Assembly (NCBI RefSeq): GCF_000372825.1
Contig: NZ_KB910516.1
Span: 1,396,011-1,460,010, forward strand
Direction of reading: 5' to 3'
DNA from: Methylobacterium sp. 77
Lineage (GTDB): Bacteria > Pseudomonadota > Alphaproteobacteria > Rhizobiales > Beijerinckiaceae
DNA length: 64,000 nt
In this document: positions 46,028-55,338 of the stretch, one piece after another
How positions within the stretch are numbered: the first letter of the stretch is position 1
How the letters are laid out: every line of letters begins with the position of its first letter
The notes under the pieces: model-generated
Told to the model about the DNA's origin: nothing
Databases searched by the model: none
What the model saw: only the letters and a program-made list of their open reading frames with translations
Made by a program: the position numbers and the translations under genes

Positions 46028-46628
46028 GGTGATGTCCTTCTCGCCGTCGGGAGGAACGCGATTGCAGTCGTCGCGGCCTCGTCTCGAATAGGGGGTGGAG
46101 GGGCCTCTCGGGTCGCACAAAGTCATGCGCGGCCGACAGGGCGCAGGGTCTCGGAGATGCGATGGGATCGAAGCGACGGCCCGCGGCAGTTCTGCAGCGA
46201 CTGCTGGGCGTGCGACCCGGGATGAACCGGCGGGGGATCATAGAAGACACGGTCCGATAGGTGAAAGTTAGGTTGCCTGCGATGCTCAGACAAGGCTCCC
46301 GACCGTTCCGGGTTCCCGATGAAGGCCGCGATTTCACACGGAGCGTAGCCGGCTCGGACGCCGGGATGGTTCCCGTTTCCACTCCCTCGGACGGGGGCTG
46401 CGGCACCGCCGAGGTTGCCCTGGCTGGAGGCGGCGGCTAGGCTTGTCACTCTGCGACATGAGGCGAGGAACGACCTTAACGACCCGGTGAGGGGTCGTCA
46501 CGGAAGGTTGACCGGCATCGAAGCGGGGGCGGGATGACGGAGTCGAAGGCCGGCGTGCAAACCTTTAGGGGGGCGCCGTCTCGGATGACGCGAACTGGCC
46601 GGCCGGGATCGCGGGCGGGCCGTGCTTC
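46028..46628. other. Long divergent gap upstream of cold-shock gene and tamA
   Basis: About 600 bases, no convincing gene. It must contain the cold-shock promoter and probably its 5' leader, plus the tamA promoter. I see no further assignable elements; short minus-strand frames here look accidental. Confidence 0.5.
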
Positions 46629-48629
46629 GTGACGTCGCACACGCGTGATGCGAGGGTCAGAGGCCTGAGGCACGGCTGCGCGGGTGTGGCTCTGGCCGTC
46701 ATCGGCGGCGTGTCGATGAGCGCCCTCGCCTGCTCCCCGGCGGCGGCTTTCGATCTGTTCGGCATGTTCGGCTCCGAGGAGGAGCCGTTGGCACCGAGCC
46801 GCGAGACCCTGCCCTATTCCGTCAAGTTCCAGGGTCTCGAGGACGAGGACGTGCTGCAGGCCCTGCAGGACACCTCGACACTCTACCGCCTGCGCCAGGA
46901 CGCGCCGCCCGACGGCGAAGGCATCGTGCGGCGGGCGGAGGCCGACCTGCGCCGCCTGTCCGACGTGCTCTCCGGCTACGGCTATTACCAGGGCAAGGTC
47001 GCCATCCGCATCGATGGCGTCGAGCTCTCCGGCGAAGCCGCGATCGCGGCCGCGGCGCGGGCCGCCGAAGGCGCGCGAAACAACGCCCTGGTGCCGGTGA
47101 GGATCGTCGTCGATGCCGGCCCGCTCTACAAGCTCCGTAATGTGGCGGCCTCCGATCCCCGCGGCAGCGATTTCCCGGACGAAGTCCTGCCGGAGCGCTT
47201 CACGCGGGTGGGCGACGATGTCCCCGCGCGCTCGGCCACGGTGCTCGCCCGCGAGGCGAAGATCGTCGACCGCTTCCGTGCGCTGGGCCATCCCTTCGCC
47301 AAGGCGGTCTCGCGCGATCCCGTGGTGGATGACAGCGCCCATGTCATGGATGTGCGCTTCACCATCGATCCCGGCCCCATCGCCGGGATGGGCGAGGTCG
47401 CGGTGCGCGGCACCACGGGTCTCGACCCGGCCGTGGTGCGCTCCTTCATCTACAGCGAGCCGGGCGATCCCTATTCGCCCAAAGCGGTGGCGGAGATCCG
47501 CCGGTCGGTGGCGAAGGTCGAGGCCCTCGGTTCCGTCCGGGTGCGCGAGGGCGAGGCGCTCGACGCGCAGGGCAACCTGCCGATCTTCGTCGACGTGACC
47601 GAGCGCGACCACAATCTGATCGGCGTGGCGGCCCGCTATTCCACCGTCGACGGTCCGGGCATCCGAGCCTATTACGCCAACCGCAACCTCTTCGGCGGCG
47701 GCGAGACCCTGCGGCTCGACGCCGACATCTACTATCTCGGCAACGACCTCTACGCGAAGCAGCGCAAGGCCGCCGGCATCGACTCCAACGGCCTGGGCGG
47801 CCGGCTCTCCGCGACCTTCGTCAAGCCGGCTTTGTGGGGCACGCGCAACGACCTAGTGGCGAACGTCTTCGCGGGGCGCGAGGCGCAGCAATCCTACGTC
47901 TCGGACGCGGCCGGGGGCACGATCGGCATCCGCCACCGGTTCTCGGATACCTTCTACGCGCAGATCGGCATCGACGGGCAGGCCGGCCGCTCGCAGGACG
48001 CGCTGGGCAAGGTCGATTACCGCCTCGTCGGCGTGCCGCTCTCGGTCGCGTACGATTCCACCGACAATCTCCTCGATCCCACGCAGGGGTTCAGGGCCAC
48101 CGCCTCGGTGACTCCCTATGCCGGGTTCCTCGGTTCGGATCCGTCGATCTTCGTCGCCAAGGCGCAGGGCTCGACCTACTATGCCCTCGACGACGAGGCT
48201 CGCTACATCCTCGCCGGCCGCATCGGCTTCGGCTCTATCTCGGGAGCGAGCCTGGAGGAGATCCCGGCCAATATCCGCTTCTTCGCCGGCGGCGGCGGCT
48301 CGGTGCGCGGCTTCCCCTATCGGACGCTGGGGCCGCGCGGGCCGTTCAACCTGCCGGTGGGCGGACGCAGCCTGCTCGAAGCCTCGGTGGAGGCGCGGGT
48401 CAAGATCACCGACACGATCGGAATCGTGCCGTTCTTCGATGCCGGCACCGCCTTCGAGGGAAGCCTGCCGGACTTCGAGGAGCGCATCCGGTACGCCGCG
48501 GGTTTGGGTCTGCGCTACTACACCGGCATCGGCCCCATCCGCGTCGACGTCGCCTTCCCCCTCGACCGGATCAAGGGCAACCGCGAGCGCCCCGTCGCGC
48601 TGTACATCAGCCTGGGGCAGTCGTTCTGA
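46629..48629 (+). CDS. tamA: Autotransporter-assembly outer-membrane protein TamA
   Basis: 666 residues from a GTG. Seen: signal-like stretch (GCAGVALAVIGGVSMSALA to AFD), POTRA-type repeats (about 60-340; YYQGKVAIRIDG, PFAKAVSRDPVVDDSAHVMDVRFTI), then a 16-strand barrel with the conserved AGGGGSVRGFPYRTLGPR loop and a final strand PVALYISLGQSF ending in Phe. This is the Omp85 family. With TamB it moves proteins and possibly phospholipids to the outer membrane. tamB lies 165 bases downstream. A later start is possible because no strong ribosome-binding site is seen. Confidence 0.93.
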   Translation: MTSHTRDARVRGLRHGCAGVALAVIGGVSMSALACSPAAAFDLFGMFGSEEEPLAPSRETLPYSVKFQGLEDEDVLQALQDTSTLYRLRQDAPPDGEGIVRRAEADLRRLSDVLSGYGYYQGKVAIRIDGVELSGEAAIAAAARAAEGARNNALVPVRIVVDAGPLYKLRNVAASDPRGSDFPDEVLPERFTRVGDDVPARSATVLAREAKIVDRFRALGHPFAKAVSRDPVVDDSAHVMDVRFTIDPGPIAGMGEVAVRGTTGLDPAVVRSFIYSEPGDPYSPKAVAEIRRSVAKVEALGSVRVREGEALDAQGNLPIFVDVTERDHNLIGVAARYSTVDGPGIRAYYANRNLFGGGETLRLDADIYYLGNDLYAKQRKAAGIDSNGLGGRLSATFVKPALWGTRNDLVANVFAGREAQQSYVSDAAGGTIGIRHRFSDTFYAQIGIDGQAGRSQDALGKVDYRLVGVPLSVAYDSTDNLLDPTQGFRATASVTPYAGFLGSDPSIFVAKAQGSTYYALDDEARYILAGRIGFGSISGASLEEIPANIRFFAGGGGSVRGFPYRTLGPRGPFNLPVGGRSLLEASVEARVKITDTIGIVPFFDAGTAFEGSLPDFEERIRYAAGLGLRYYTGIGPIRVDVAFPLDRIKGNRERPVALYISLGQSF

Positions 48630-48661
48630 TGGGATTTTTCAGAGGCGTCCGTGCGAGCCGT

Positions 48662-48791
48662 CCCTCCCCCCTCTGCGGGGGAGGGTGGCCCTCGCGTGAG
48701 CGAGGGTCGGGAGAGGGGAGCGCCGTATCCAAAGAGGTCGCCCCCTCTCCCGCCTGCTCCGCAGGCACCCTCCCCCGCGAAGGGGGGAGGG
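48662..48791. repeat. Multi-hairpin palindromic repeat between tamA and tamB
   Basis: A mosaic of inverted repeats: CCCTCCCC/GGGGAGGG (48662-48685), CCCTCGC/GCGAGGG (48689-48706), TCGGGAGAGGGG (48707-48718) with CCCCCTCTCCCG (48741-48752), GCCTGC/GCAGGC (48752-48766) and CCCTCCCCC with GGGGGGAGGG (48768-48791). This C/T- and G/A-rich cluster looks like an intergenic REP-type element of the kind scattered in rhizobial-type genomes. Its last arm supplies the purine run just before the tamB start. Confidence 0.7.
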
Positions 48792-48793
48792 TG

Positions 48794-51700
48794 ATGCGCA
48801 ACATCGCTGCCGTCATCGGCCTGACCCTCTGCATCGCCGTCCCAGCCACCCACACCCGCGCCGACGAGGGCGAGAAGACCGTGCTCGGCGGGCTCCTGTC
48901 GAAGGCATTGTCGACGCCGGGCTCTCAGGTCTCCATCGGAGCCGTGGACGGGGCGCTCTCCTCCAATGCCACGATCCGCGACGTGGCGATCAGCGACGCC
49001 AACGGTGTCTGGCTGAGGCTCGACAAGGCGCGCCTCGTCTGGAGCCGCCTCGCCCTCCTCTCCGGTCGTTTGCAGGTCGACAGCCTGGAGATCGGCCGGC
49101 TCGAGGTCCTGCGCCGCCCCCTCCCCGCTCCGGTCTCGGCGACGGCCGAGCCCGATGGCACGCTCCTGCCCGACCTGCCGGTGAAGGTGGAGATCACCGC
49201 CTTCAAGCTCGCCGAACTGGTGCTCGGCGAGACCGTCGCCGGCCAGCCGGCGCGCCTGTCGGCCGAGGGAAAGGCCAAGCTCGGCGCCCCGTCCGAAGGG
49301 CTCGACCTCGACCTCACGGTGCGTCGCCTGGATGCCGTCGGCCAATTCGCCGCGCGCCTGCTGTTCGTGCCCAAGGGGGCGAAACTCGAGGTGAAGACGA
49401 CCCTGGTGGAAGCCGCGGGCGGTCTTCTCTCCAAATTCGCCACCCTGCCCGGCGAGCCACCGATCAACCTCGACCTCGACGGACGCGGCACCCTCGACGC
49501 CTGGAACGCCCGGCTCGATTTCGATGCCGGCCCCGATCTCGGGGCGAAGGGCACCGCCCGCATCGCCCGCGCCGGCACCGACCGTCACCTGACCCTCGAT
49601 CTCTCCTCGCGGATCGAGGGATTGCTGCCCGGCCCGGCGGCCGCGATCTTCTCCGGCACGACCAAGCTCGACGGGGCCCTGCGCTTCGGCGATAGCGGCG
49701 CCTTCGGCATCGACCGTCTGGCGCTCGCCTCCCGCACCGCCCGCCTCGACGCCTCGGGCAGCCTCACCCCGGACCGCGTCGCCGATTTCACCCTCTCCGC
49801 CCGCGCCATCCCCACCGAGGGCGGCGTCACCAAGGCGGCCAATGCCGAACTCGACACCCTCGTCTTCGACGGCAGCGTGAAGGGCCCCATCGCCCGGCCA
49901 CGGGTGAACGGCGACCTCAAGGCCGCGGGCCTGCGCGCCGACGGCAATGTCCTCGATCGGATCGCCGCCACTCTCGCCATGGAGCCGGCCGGGACCGACC
50001 CCAACGCCACCCGCTTCGCGCTCAGCGCCGATGCCACGGTCGAGGGGCTGAAGCTCGCCGACGCGGCCCTGCGCCGCGCCGTCGGATCGCGCGGGGCCTT
50101 CACCTTCCGCGGCACGCTCCAGCCCGACGGCGTCATCGACGTGGCGAAGTTCGACCTCGACGCGCCCACCGCCAAGCTCTCCTATGCCGGTCGCGTCGGC
50201 CAGAACACGCTGACCGGCACGCTGAACGCGGGCCTCGCCGACCTCTCCGCCTTCTCGGACGTCGCCGACCGCACCCTCGCCGGCAGCGTCGCCGTGAAGG
50301 CCGCGCTGAGCGGCGATCCGGCCCGTAAAGCGGTCACTGCCGACGTCGATGCGACCACCCGGGACCTCGCCCTCGGTCTCCCCGCTCTGGATCGGCTGCT
50401 CGGGCGCGAACCGCGCTTCTCCGGGCGCCTGTCGCAGGTCTTCGACGGCTACAGCTTCGAGGGTGCCAAGCTCGAAGGCGCCGAGATGGTCGCCCGGCTC
50501 GAGGGCAAGGCCACGGCGCGGCTCGCCGACGCCAAGCTCTTGGTCGACGTGAAGACCCTCTCGGCCCTCGACCCGCGCCTCGCCGGTCGTGCCCTCCTCG
50601 ACGGGCGGCTCTCCGGCACGCTCGAGAAACCTGACCTCACCGCTACGCTCACCGCCGCGGACGGACGGGCGCTCGGCCGCCCGATCCGGGATCTGCGCGT
50701 GGCCGCGACGCTGAAGGACCTCACCGGGGCCTTGGACGGCACGCTGGCGCTCGGCGGCGAGATCGGCGGCAAGACCCTTCGCGGGGACCTGCACCTCGCC
50801 CGCAGGGCCGCCGATTGGTCGCTCGACCGGCTTGCCGTGAATCTCGGCTCCGTCACCCTCGACGGCACGGCAATCGTCGATGCGGCGACCCTCCTGACGC
50901 AGGGCAAGGTCACCCTCTCCGCCGCCAATCTGGACGACCTCTCGCCGCTGGCCCTCACGCCGCTCGGCGGCAGCCTCGATGCGACCATCGCCCTCTCGCG
51001 AGACGGCGGCAGACAGGACGCCTCCATCAAGGCGAAGGGCGCGTCCCTGCGCTCGGGCGAGATCGGTCTCGCGCAGCTCGACGCCGACCTCACCGGGCGC
51101 GACCTTCTCGCTCATCCCGTGGTCGACGGCCGGGTCAATGCCGACCGGGTCGTCGCCGCGGGCGAATCCATCGACACCGTGCGGCTCCTGGCCGTCGGGT
51201 CGCCCGGCGCCAGCGACATCACCCTCACCGCCAAGGCGCGCGGCTTCGACCTCGACGGCGCCGCCCGGCTCGTCCCGGCGGACGCCACACGGATCGAGCT
51301 GTCGCGCTTCTCCGCCGCGCGCGGCAAGGACCGGTTGGCGCTCGCGGGCCCGGCGACGATCACCCTCGACCGCGGCAGTGCCGTCATCGACGGCCTCGTC
51401 ATCGCCGCCGGAACCGGCAGGGTCAGTCTCGCCGGCCGCGTCGGGTCGAATCTCGACCTGAAGCTCGGCATCCGGGCGCTGCCGCTGGCCCTTGCCCGCA
51501 TCGCCTCGCCGAGCCTCGCGCTGACCGGCACGCTCGACGGGGAGGCCGACATCCACGGCACGAGCGCGCGGCCGGAAGGGCGCTATGCCCTGTCGCTGGC
51601 GAAGCTGGTGACGCCCGAGACCCGGAAAGCCGGCCTGCCGCCCATCGACGCCAAGGCCAGCGGCACCCTGAGCGATGGTCGCGCCGGGATCGAGGGCCGT

Positions 51701-53098
51701 GTCTCCGCCGGTCGCGGTGCCGAGCTGACCCTCGCGGGATTCCTGCCCGTCTCCGCCGGCGGGCCGATCGCCCTGAAGCTGCGCGGCACCCTCGACGCCG
51801 CCATGGCCAACAGCCTGCTCAGCGTCGGTGGCCAGCGCGTCGCAGGCCGCCTCGCCCTCGACGGCGGCGTCTCCGGCACCCTGAACGCGCCCCGTGCGGA
51901 GGGTGTCGCCACCCTCTCCGGCGGCAGCTTCACCGATCCGCTGCAGGGCATCGCCTTGAAGCAGATCGAGGGCCGCGTCACCGGGCGCGGCGACACCCTG
52001 GTGGTGGAGCGCCTTACCGCCCAGACCCGCAACGGCGGCGGCCTCCAGGCCAGCGGTCGCGTGGCCCTGGACCCGACCGGCGGGTTCCCCGGCACGTTCA
52101 AGATCACGGCCGAGCGGGCCGAGCTCGTCTCCAGCCCCATCGTCACCGCCACCGCGAGCCTCAACCTCGCCCTCAGCGGCCCACTGGCGCGGACGCCGAA
52201 GATCTCGGGCCGCGTCGATCTCGCCTCCGTCGACGTGACGGTCCCCGATCGTCTGCCCGCCACGGTGCAGCCCCTGCCCGGCGTGCGACGGGTCAATACG
52301 CCCTCCGACGTGCGTGCGCGCCTCGACGCGAAGGCCGACCGCAGGGCGAAGATCACGGCATTGGCCAAGCGCAAGAAGGCGCCCCCGCCCTTCGACGCGA
52401 CGCTCGACGTGACGGTCTCGGCGCCCAGCCGCATCTTCGTGCGCGGGCGCGGCATCGACGCGGAACTCGGCGGCGACCTGCGCCTCACCGGCACCTCGCG
52501 CGACCCGGTGGCGGTCGGCGATTTCGCCATGCGTCGTGGCCGCCTCAGCATCATCGGCCAGCGCCTCGACTTCACCCGAGGCCGCCTCGCCTTCAACGGT
52601 GAGCTCGCGATCCCCGACCTCGACTTCCAGGCCGAGACCAAGGCCGCCGAGGTCACCGCCCGCGTTATCGTGACCGGCCCGGCCAACCAGCCGGACTTCA
52701 TCCTCACCTCCGACCCGACCCTGCCGCAGGACGAGGTGCTCTCGCGCCTGCTGTTCAAGAAGGCGGCGGGCGGGCTCTCGCCATTCCAGGCGCTGCAGCT
52801 CGCCCAGGCGGTGTCGCAGCTCTCCGGCGGAGCCGGTGGCCCCGACGTGTTCGAGCAGGCCCGCAAGGGGCTCGGCCTCGACAGCCTCGACGTCTCCACC
52901 GGTGCCTCCGGCGGCCCGGCGCTGGGCGCCTCGCGCTACCTCAGCGACCGCCTCAGCGTCGGGGTGAAGGCCGGCGCCAAGCCCCAGGACACGGCCGCCA
53001 CCGTGGATTACGACGTGACCCGCCGCATCAAGATCCAGGGCGAGGCCGGCAGCGATGGCCGCACCGCCGTCGGCGTCGGCGCCGAATGGGAATATTGA
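48794..53098 (+). CDS. tamB: Translocation and assembly module inner-membrane protein TamB
   Basis: 1434 residues from ATG 48794 (GTG 48791 also possible), preceded by GGGGGGAGG. Seen: N-terminal signal/anchor (RNIAAVIGLTLCIAVPATHT), a very long region of beta-rich repeats with Gly/Asp/Leu spacing, and a C-terminal TamB (DUF490) domain around 1200-1434 with FAMRRGRLSIIGQRLDFTRGRLAFNG, TLPQDEVLSRLLF, ASRYLSDRLSVGVKAG and final VGVGAEWEY. TamB spans the periplasm as a hydrophobic groove and works with TamA in outer-membrane protein or lipid transport. Length is normal. The frame stays open upstream through tamA only because of high G+C. Confidence 0.93.
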   Translation: MRNIAAVIGLTLCIAVPATHTRADEGEKTVLGGLLSKALSTPGSQVSIGAVDGALSSNATIRDVAISDANGVWLRLDKARLVWSRLALLSGRLQVDSLEIGRLEVLRRPLPAPVSATAEPDGTLLPDLPVKVEITAFKLAELVLGETVAGQPARLSAEGKAKLGAPSEGLDLDLTVRRLDAVGQFAARLLFVPKGAKLEVKTTLVEAAGGLLSKFATLPGEPPINLDLDGRGTLDAWNARLDFDAGPDLGAKGTARIARAGTDRHLTLDLSSRIEGLLPGPAAAIFSGTTKLDGALRFGDSGAFGIDRLALASRTARLDASGSLTPDRVADFTLSARAIPTEGGVTKAANAELDTLVFDGSVKGPIARPRVNGDLKAAGLRADGNVLDRIAATLAMEPAGTDPNATRFALSADATVEGLKLADAALRRAVGSRGAFTFRGTLQPDGVIDVAKFDLDAPTAKLSYAGRVGQNTLTGTLNAGLADLSAFSDVADRTLAGSVAVKAALSGDPARKAVTADVDATTRDLALGLPALDRLLGREPRFSGRLSQVFDGYSFEGAKLEGAEMVARLEGKATARLADAKLLVDVKTLSALDPRLAGRALLDGRLSGTLEKPDLTATLTAADGRALGRPIRDLRVAATLKDLTGALDGTLALGGEIGGKTLRGDLHLARRAADWSLDRLAVNLGSVTLDGTAIVDAATLLTQGKVTLSAANLDDLSPLALTPLGGSLDATIALSRDGGRQDASIKAKGASLRSGEIGLAQLDADLTGRDLLAHPVVDGRVNADRVVAAGESIDTVRLLAVGSPGASDITLTAKARGFDLDGAARLVPADATRIELSRFSAARGKDRLALAGPATITLDRGSAVIDGLVIAAGTGRVSLAGRVGSNLDLKLGIRALPLALARIASPSLALTGTLDGEADIHGTSARPEGRYALSLAKLVTPETRKAGLPPIDAKASGTLSDGRAGIEGRVSAGRGAELTLAGFLPVSAGGPIALKLRGTLDAAMANSLLSVGGQRVAGRLALDGGVSGTLNAPRAEGVATLSGGSFTDPLQGIALKQIEGRVTGRGDTLVVERLTAQTRNGGGLQASGRVALDPTGGFPGTFKITAERAELVSSPIVTATASLNLALSGPLARTPKISGRVDLASVDVTVPDRLPATVQPLPGVRRVNTPSDVRARLDAKADRRAKITALAKRKKAPPPFDATLDVTVSAPSRIFVRGRGIDAELGGDLRLTGTSRDPVAVGDFAMRRGRLSIIGQRLDFTRGRLAFNGELAIPDLDFQAETKAAEVTARVIVTGPANQPDFILTSDPTLPQDEVLSRLLFKKAAGGLSPFQALQLAQAVSQLSGGAGGPDVFEQARKGLGLDSLDVSTGASGGPALGASRYLSDRLSVGVKAGAKPQDTAATVDYDVTRRIKIQGEAGSDGRTAVGVGAEWEY

Positions 53099-53245
53099 GG
53101 CCGTCGGAACCCGTCGCGGGCACGAGTCGGCCACGAAAGTGTTATCGGGCGGCACGGTCTTTCGATGACGGTGGCGCATCGGTTGATGTAGCCTGCGGCC
53201 CGGTGCGGACAGTGCCTCTGACGACGAGATGGGGGAGCGTACCGA

Positions 53246-53902
53246 ATGCTGGGCTGGTTCCGCGCCTTGATGCCGCGCGAAGATCGTTTCTTCGACCTGT
53301 TCGAGCGCCATTCCCACACCCTCGTCGCAGGGGCGGAGGCGCTCCAGGGCGTGCTGAAGGGCGGAGACGGCGTACCGGACTATTGTCAGGTCATCGTCGA
53401 TCGCGAGCATGAGGCCGACGCGATCACCGCCGAGGTTCTGCTCGCCGTGCGCCGGAGCTTCATCACGCCCTTCGACCGCGGTGACATCAAGGACCTGATC
53501 CAGTCGATGGACGACGCCATCGACCAGATGAACAAGACCGTGAAGACCATTGCCCTCTACGAAGTCCGCACCTTCGAGCCGCTGATGCGGGAGATGGGCG
53601 ACACCGTGATCGAGGCCGCACGCCTCACCGCGGAGGCGATCCCCCTCCTCAACGCGATCGGGACCCATGCGGGTCGTATCAACACCCTCACCGAGCGGAT
53701 CACCCGCGTCGAGGGCCGCTCGGACGAGCTGCAGGAGCGCGGGCTCAAGGCCCTCTACAAGGCCCATCGCAAGGATGGCGGCGACGGCGACACCATGGCC
53801 TACCTCATCGGCGCCGAACTCTACGGACACCTCGAAGACGTGGTCGACCGGTTCGAGGACGTCGCCAACGAGATCAGCGGCATCGTGATCGAGAACGTGT
53901 GA
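53246..53902 (+). CDS. DUF47 (PhoU-like) phosphate-transport accessory protein
   Basis: 218 residues, all-helical PhoU-like fold. Seen: N terminus RALMPREDRFFDLFERHS, metal-binding-type IVDREHEADAIT, FITPFDRGDIKDLIQSMDD, and ELYGHLEDVVDRFEDVANEI at the C terminus. DUF47 proteins sit beside Pit transporters and modulate their activity. GGGGGAG precedes the ATG. The stop overlaps the start of the pit gene by 4 bases (GTGA), so the two are made together. Confidence 0.93.
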   Translation: MLGWFRALMPREDRFFDLFERHSHTLVAGAEALQGVLKGGDGVPDYCQVIVDREHEADAITAEVLLAVRRSFITPFDRGDIKDLIQSMDDAIDQMNKTVKTIALYEVRTFEPLMREMGDTVIEAARLTAEAIPLLNAIGTHAGRINTLTERITRVEGRSDELQERGLKALYKAHRKDGGDGDTMAYLIGAELYGHLEDVVDRFEDVANEISGIVIENV

Positions 53903-54915
53903 CGGGTATGGACGCCGCCTCGCTCGCGCTGCCCGCCCTCGCCGGCCTCATCGCCGTCGCCCTTTTCTTCGACTTCCTCAACGGCCTGCACGATGCGGCC
54001 AATTCCATCGCCACCATCGTCTCGACGCGCGTGCTGCGCCCGCAATACGCGGTGCTCTGGGCGGCATTCTTCAACTTCATCGCGTTCCTGTTCTTCGGCC
54101 TTCATGTGGCGCAGACGCTGGGGACCGGCATCGTCGACGCCAACATCGTCGATCCGCGCGTGATCCTGAGCGCGCTCGTCGGCGCCATCGCCTGGAACAT
54201 CGCCACCTGGGTGCTCGGCATTCCGTCGAGCAGCTCGCATGCCCTGGTCGGCGGCCTCGTCGGGGCGGGCGTCAGCAAGGCGGGTTTCGACGTCGTGGTC
54301 TGGTCCGGCCTGTCGAAGACGATCGCGGCCATCGTGCTGTCGCCGCTCGTCGGCTTCCTGCTGGCCCTCCTCCTCGTCCTGATCGTGTCCTGGGCCTGCC
54401 GACGGTCCACGCCGTTCGGGGTCGACCGCAGCTTCCGGCTCCTGCAATTCGTCTCGGCCTCGTTCTACTCCCTCGGCCATGGCGGCAACGATGCGCAGAA
54501 GACCATGGGGATCATCGCGGTGCTGCTCTACTCGCAGGGGCATCTCGGCGGCAGCTTCCACGTGCCGCTCTGGGTGGTGCTGGCCTGCCAGTCGGCGATG
54601 GCTCTGGGCACCCTGTTCGGCGGCTGGCGCATCGTCCACACGATGGGCTCGAAGATCACCCGGCTGAACCCGATGCAGGGTTTCTGCGCCGAGACGGGGG
54701 GTGCCATCACTCTGTTCCTGGCAACCTGGCTCGGGGTGCCGGTCTCGACCACCCACACCATCACCGGCGCCATCGTCGGTGTCGGCGCGGCGCGCCGGAC
54801 ATCGGCCGTGCGCTGGGGCATCGCCGGCAACATCGTCGTCGCCTGGGTGCTGACCCTGCCGGCCGCGGCCCTCATCGCCGCAATCTGCTACTGGATCACC
54901 GGATGGTTCGGCTGA
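53899..54915 (+). CDS. pit: Low-affinity inorganic phosphate transporter (Pit family)
   Basis: 338 residues, GTG start overlapping the DUF47 stop; ATG 53908 is an alternative. About 9-10 membrane helices. Seen: the duplicated family signatures FDFLNGLHDAANSIATIVS near the N terminus and GVPVSTTHTITGAIVGVG near the C terminus, and FYSLGHGGNDAQKTMG in the middle. It takes up metal-phosphate complexes with protons. The shorter bacterial form (about 340) is normal. Pairing with DUF47 is the classic pit operon. Confidence 0.94.
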   Translation: MTGMDAASLALPALAGLIAVALFFDFLNGLHDAANSIATIVSTRVLRPQYAVLWAAFFNFIAFLFFGLHVAQTLGTGIVDANIVDPRVILSALVGAIAWNIATWVLGIPSSSSHALVGGLVGAGVSKAGFDVVVWSGLSKTIAAIVLSPLVGFLLALLLVLIVSWACRRSTPFGVDRSFRLLQFVSASFYSLGHGGNDAQKTMGIIAVLLYSQGHLGGSFHVPLWVVLACQSAMALGTLFGGWRIVHTMGSKITRLNPMQGFCAETGGAITLFLATWLGVPVSTTHTITGAIVGVGAARRTSAVRWGIAGNIVVAWVLTLPAAALIAAICYWITGWFG

Positions 54916-54921
54916 CGCAGT

Positions 54922-55326
54922 TCAGCGCCGCGCCGTCACCGACTGCCCGGCTTCGCCGTAGCCGAGCTTCGCGCCCTGGCGGTTGACGATGCCGAAGCGC
55001 AGCACGGCCTGTTCGAGGTAATCGATCGCATCGATCAGCGCGCTTCGTGCCGCCTCGATCTCCTCCGCCCCGTCTTCCGGTCGCGTCTCGGCGAAGTTCA
55101 CCGCGGTGATGAGTACCCGGTCGCGTTCCTCTTCAATGCGACGGTCGCGCTCCACATGCCCGCGCACGTCGGCGTCGAAGGCCTCGATCACCGCCCAGGG
55201 CAGCGCGTCCCTCGACGACGTCCCGTCGAAGGCCTGAGCGTTGAAGGCTTGGGCGTTGAAGGCTTGGGCCTTGCGCCGGGCTTGCGCGGCGGCCGCCCTG
55301 ACGATCTCGGCGAGCTTGGCATCCAT
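54922..55326 (-). CDS. Small helical protein with short internal repeat
   Basis: 134 residues, no signal or membrane segment. Near the N terminus AQAFNAQAFNAQAFD is a three-fold repeat made by an 18-base tandem repeat at about 55,228-55,275. The rest is charged helix (RGHVERDRRIEEERDRVLI, EEIEAARSALIDAIDYLEQ). No family recognised. It is 12 bases from the ABC-F gene stop on the same strand, so it is probably the distal gene of that transcript. Confidence 0.6.
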   Translation of the reverse strand: MDAKLAEIVRAAAAQARRKAQAFNAQAFNAQAFDGTSSRDALPWAVIEAFDADVRGHVERDRRIEEERDRVLITAVNFAETRPEDGAEEIEAARSALIDAIDYLEQAVLRFGIVNRQGAKLGYGEAGQSVTARR

Positions 55327-55338
55327 GGCGGCCTCCGC

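Noticed and set aside
45963..46406. Minus-strand frames upstream of the cold-shock gene
   Set aside because: Arg/Pro-rich without signals or domains; more likely promoter and leader sequence.
48518..53830. A 1770-codon open frame on the minus strand opposite tamB
   Set aside because: It is antisense to tamB and lacks any recognisable domain. Long antisense frames arise in G+C-rich genes from codon bias; the plus-strand TamB signatures are clear.
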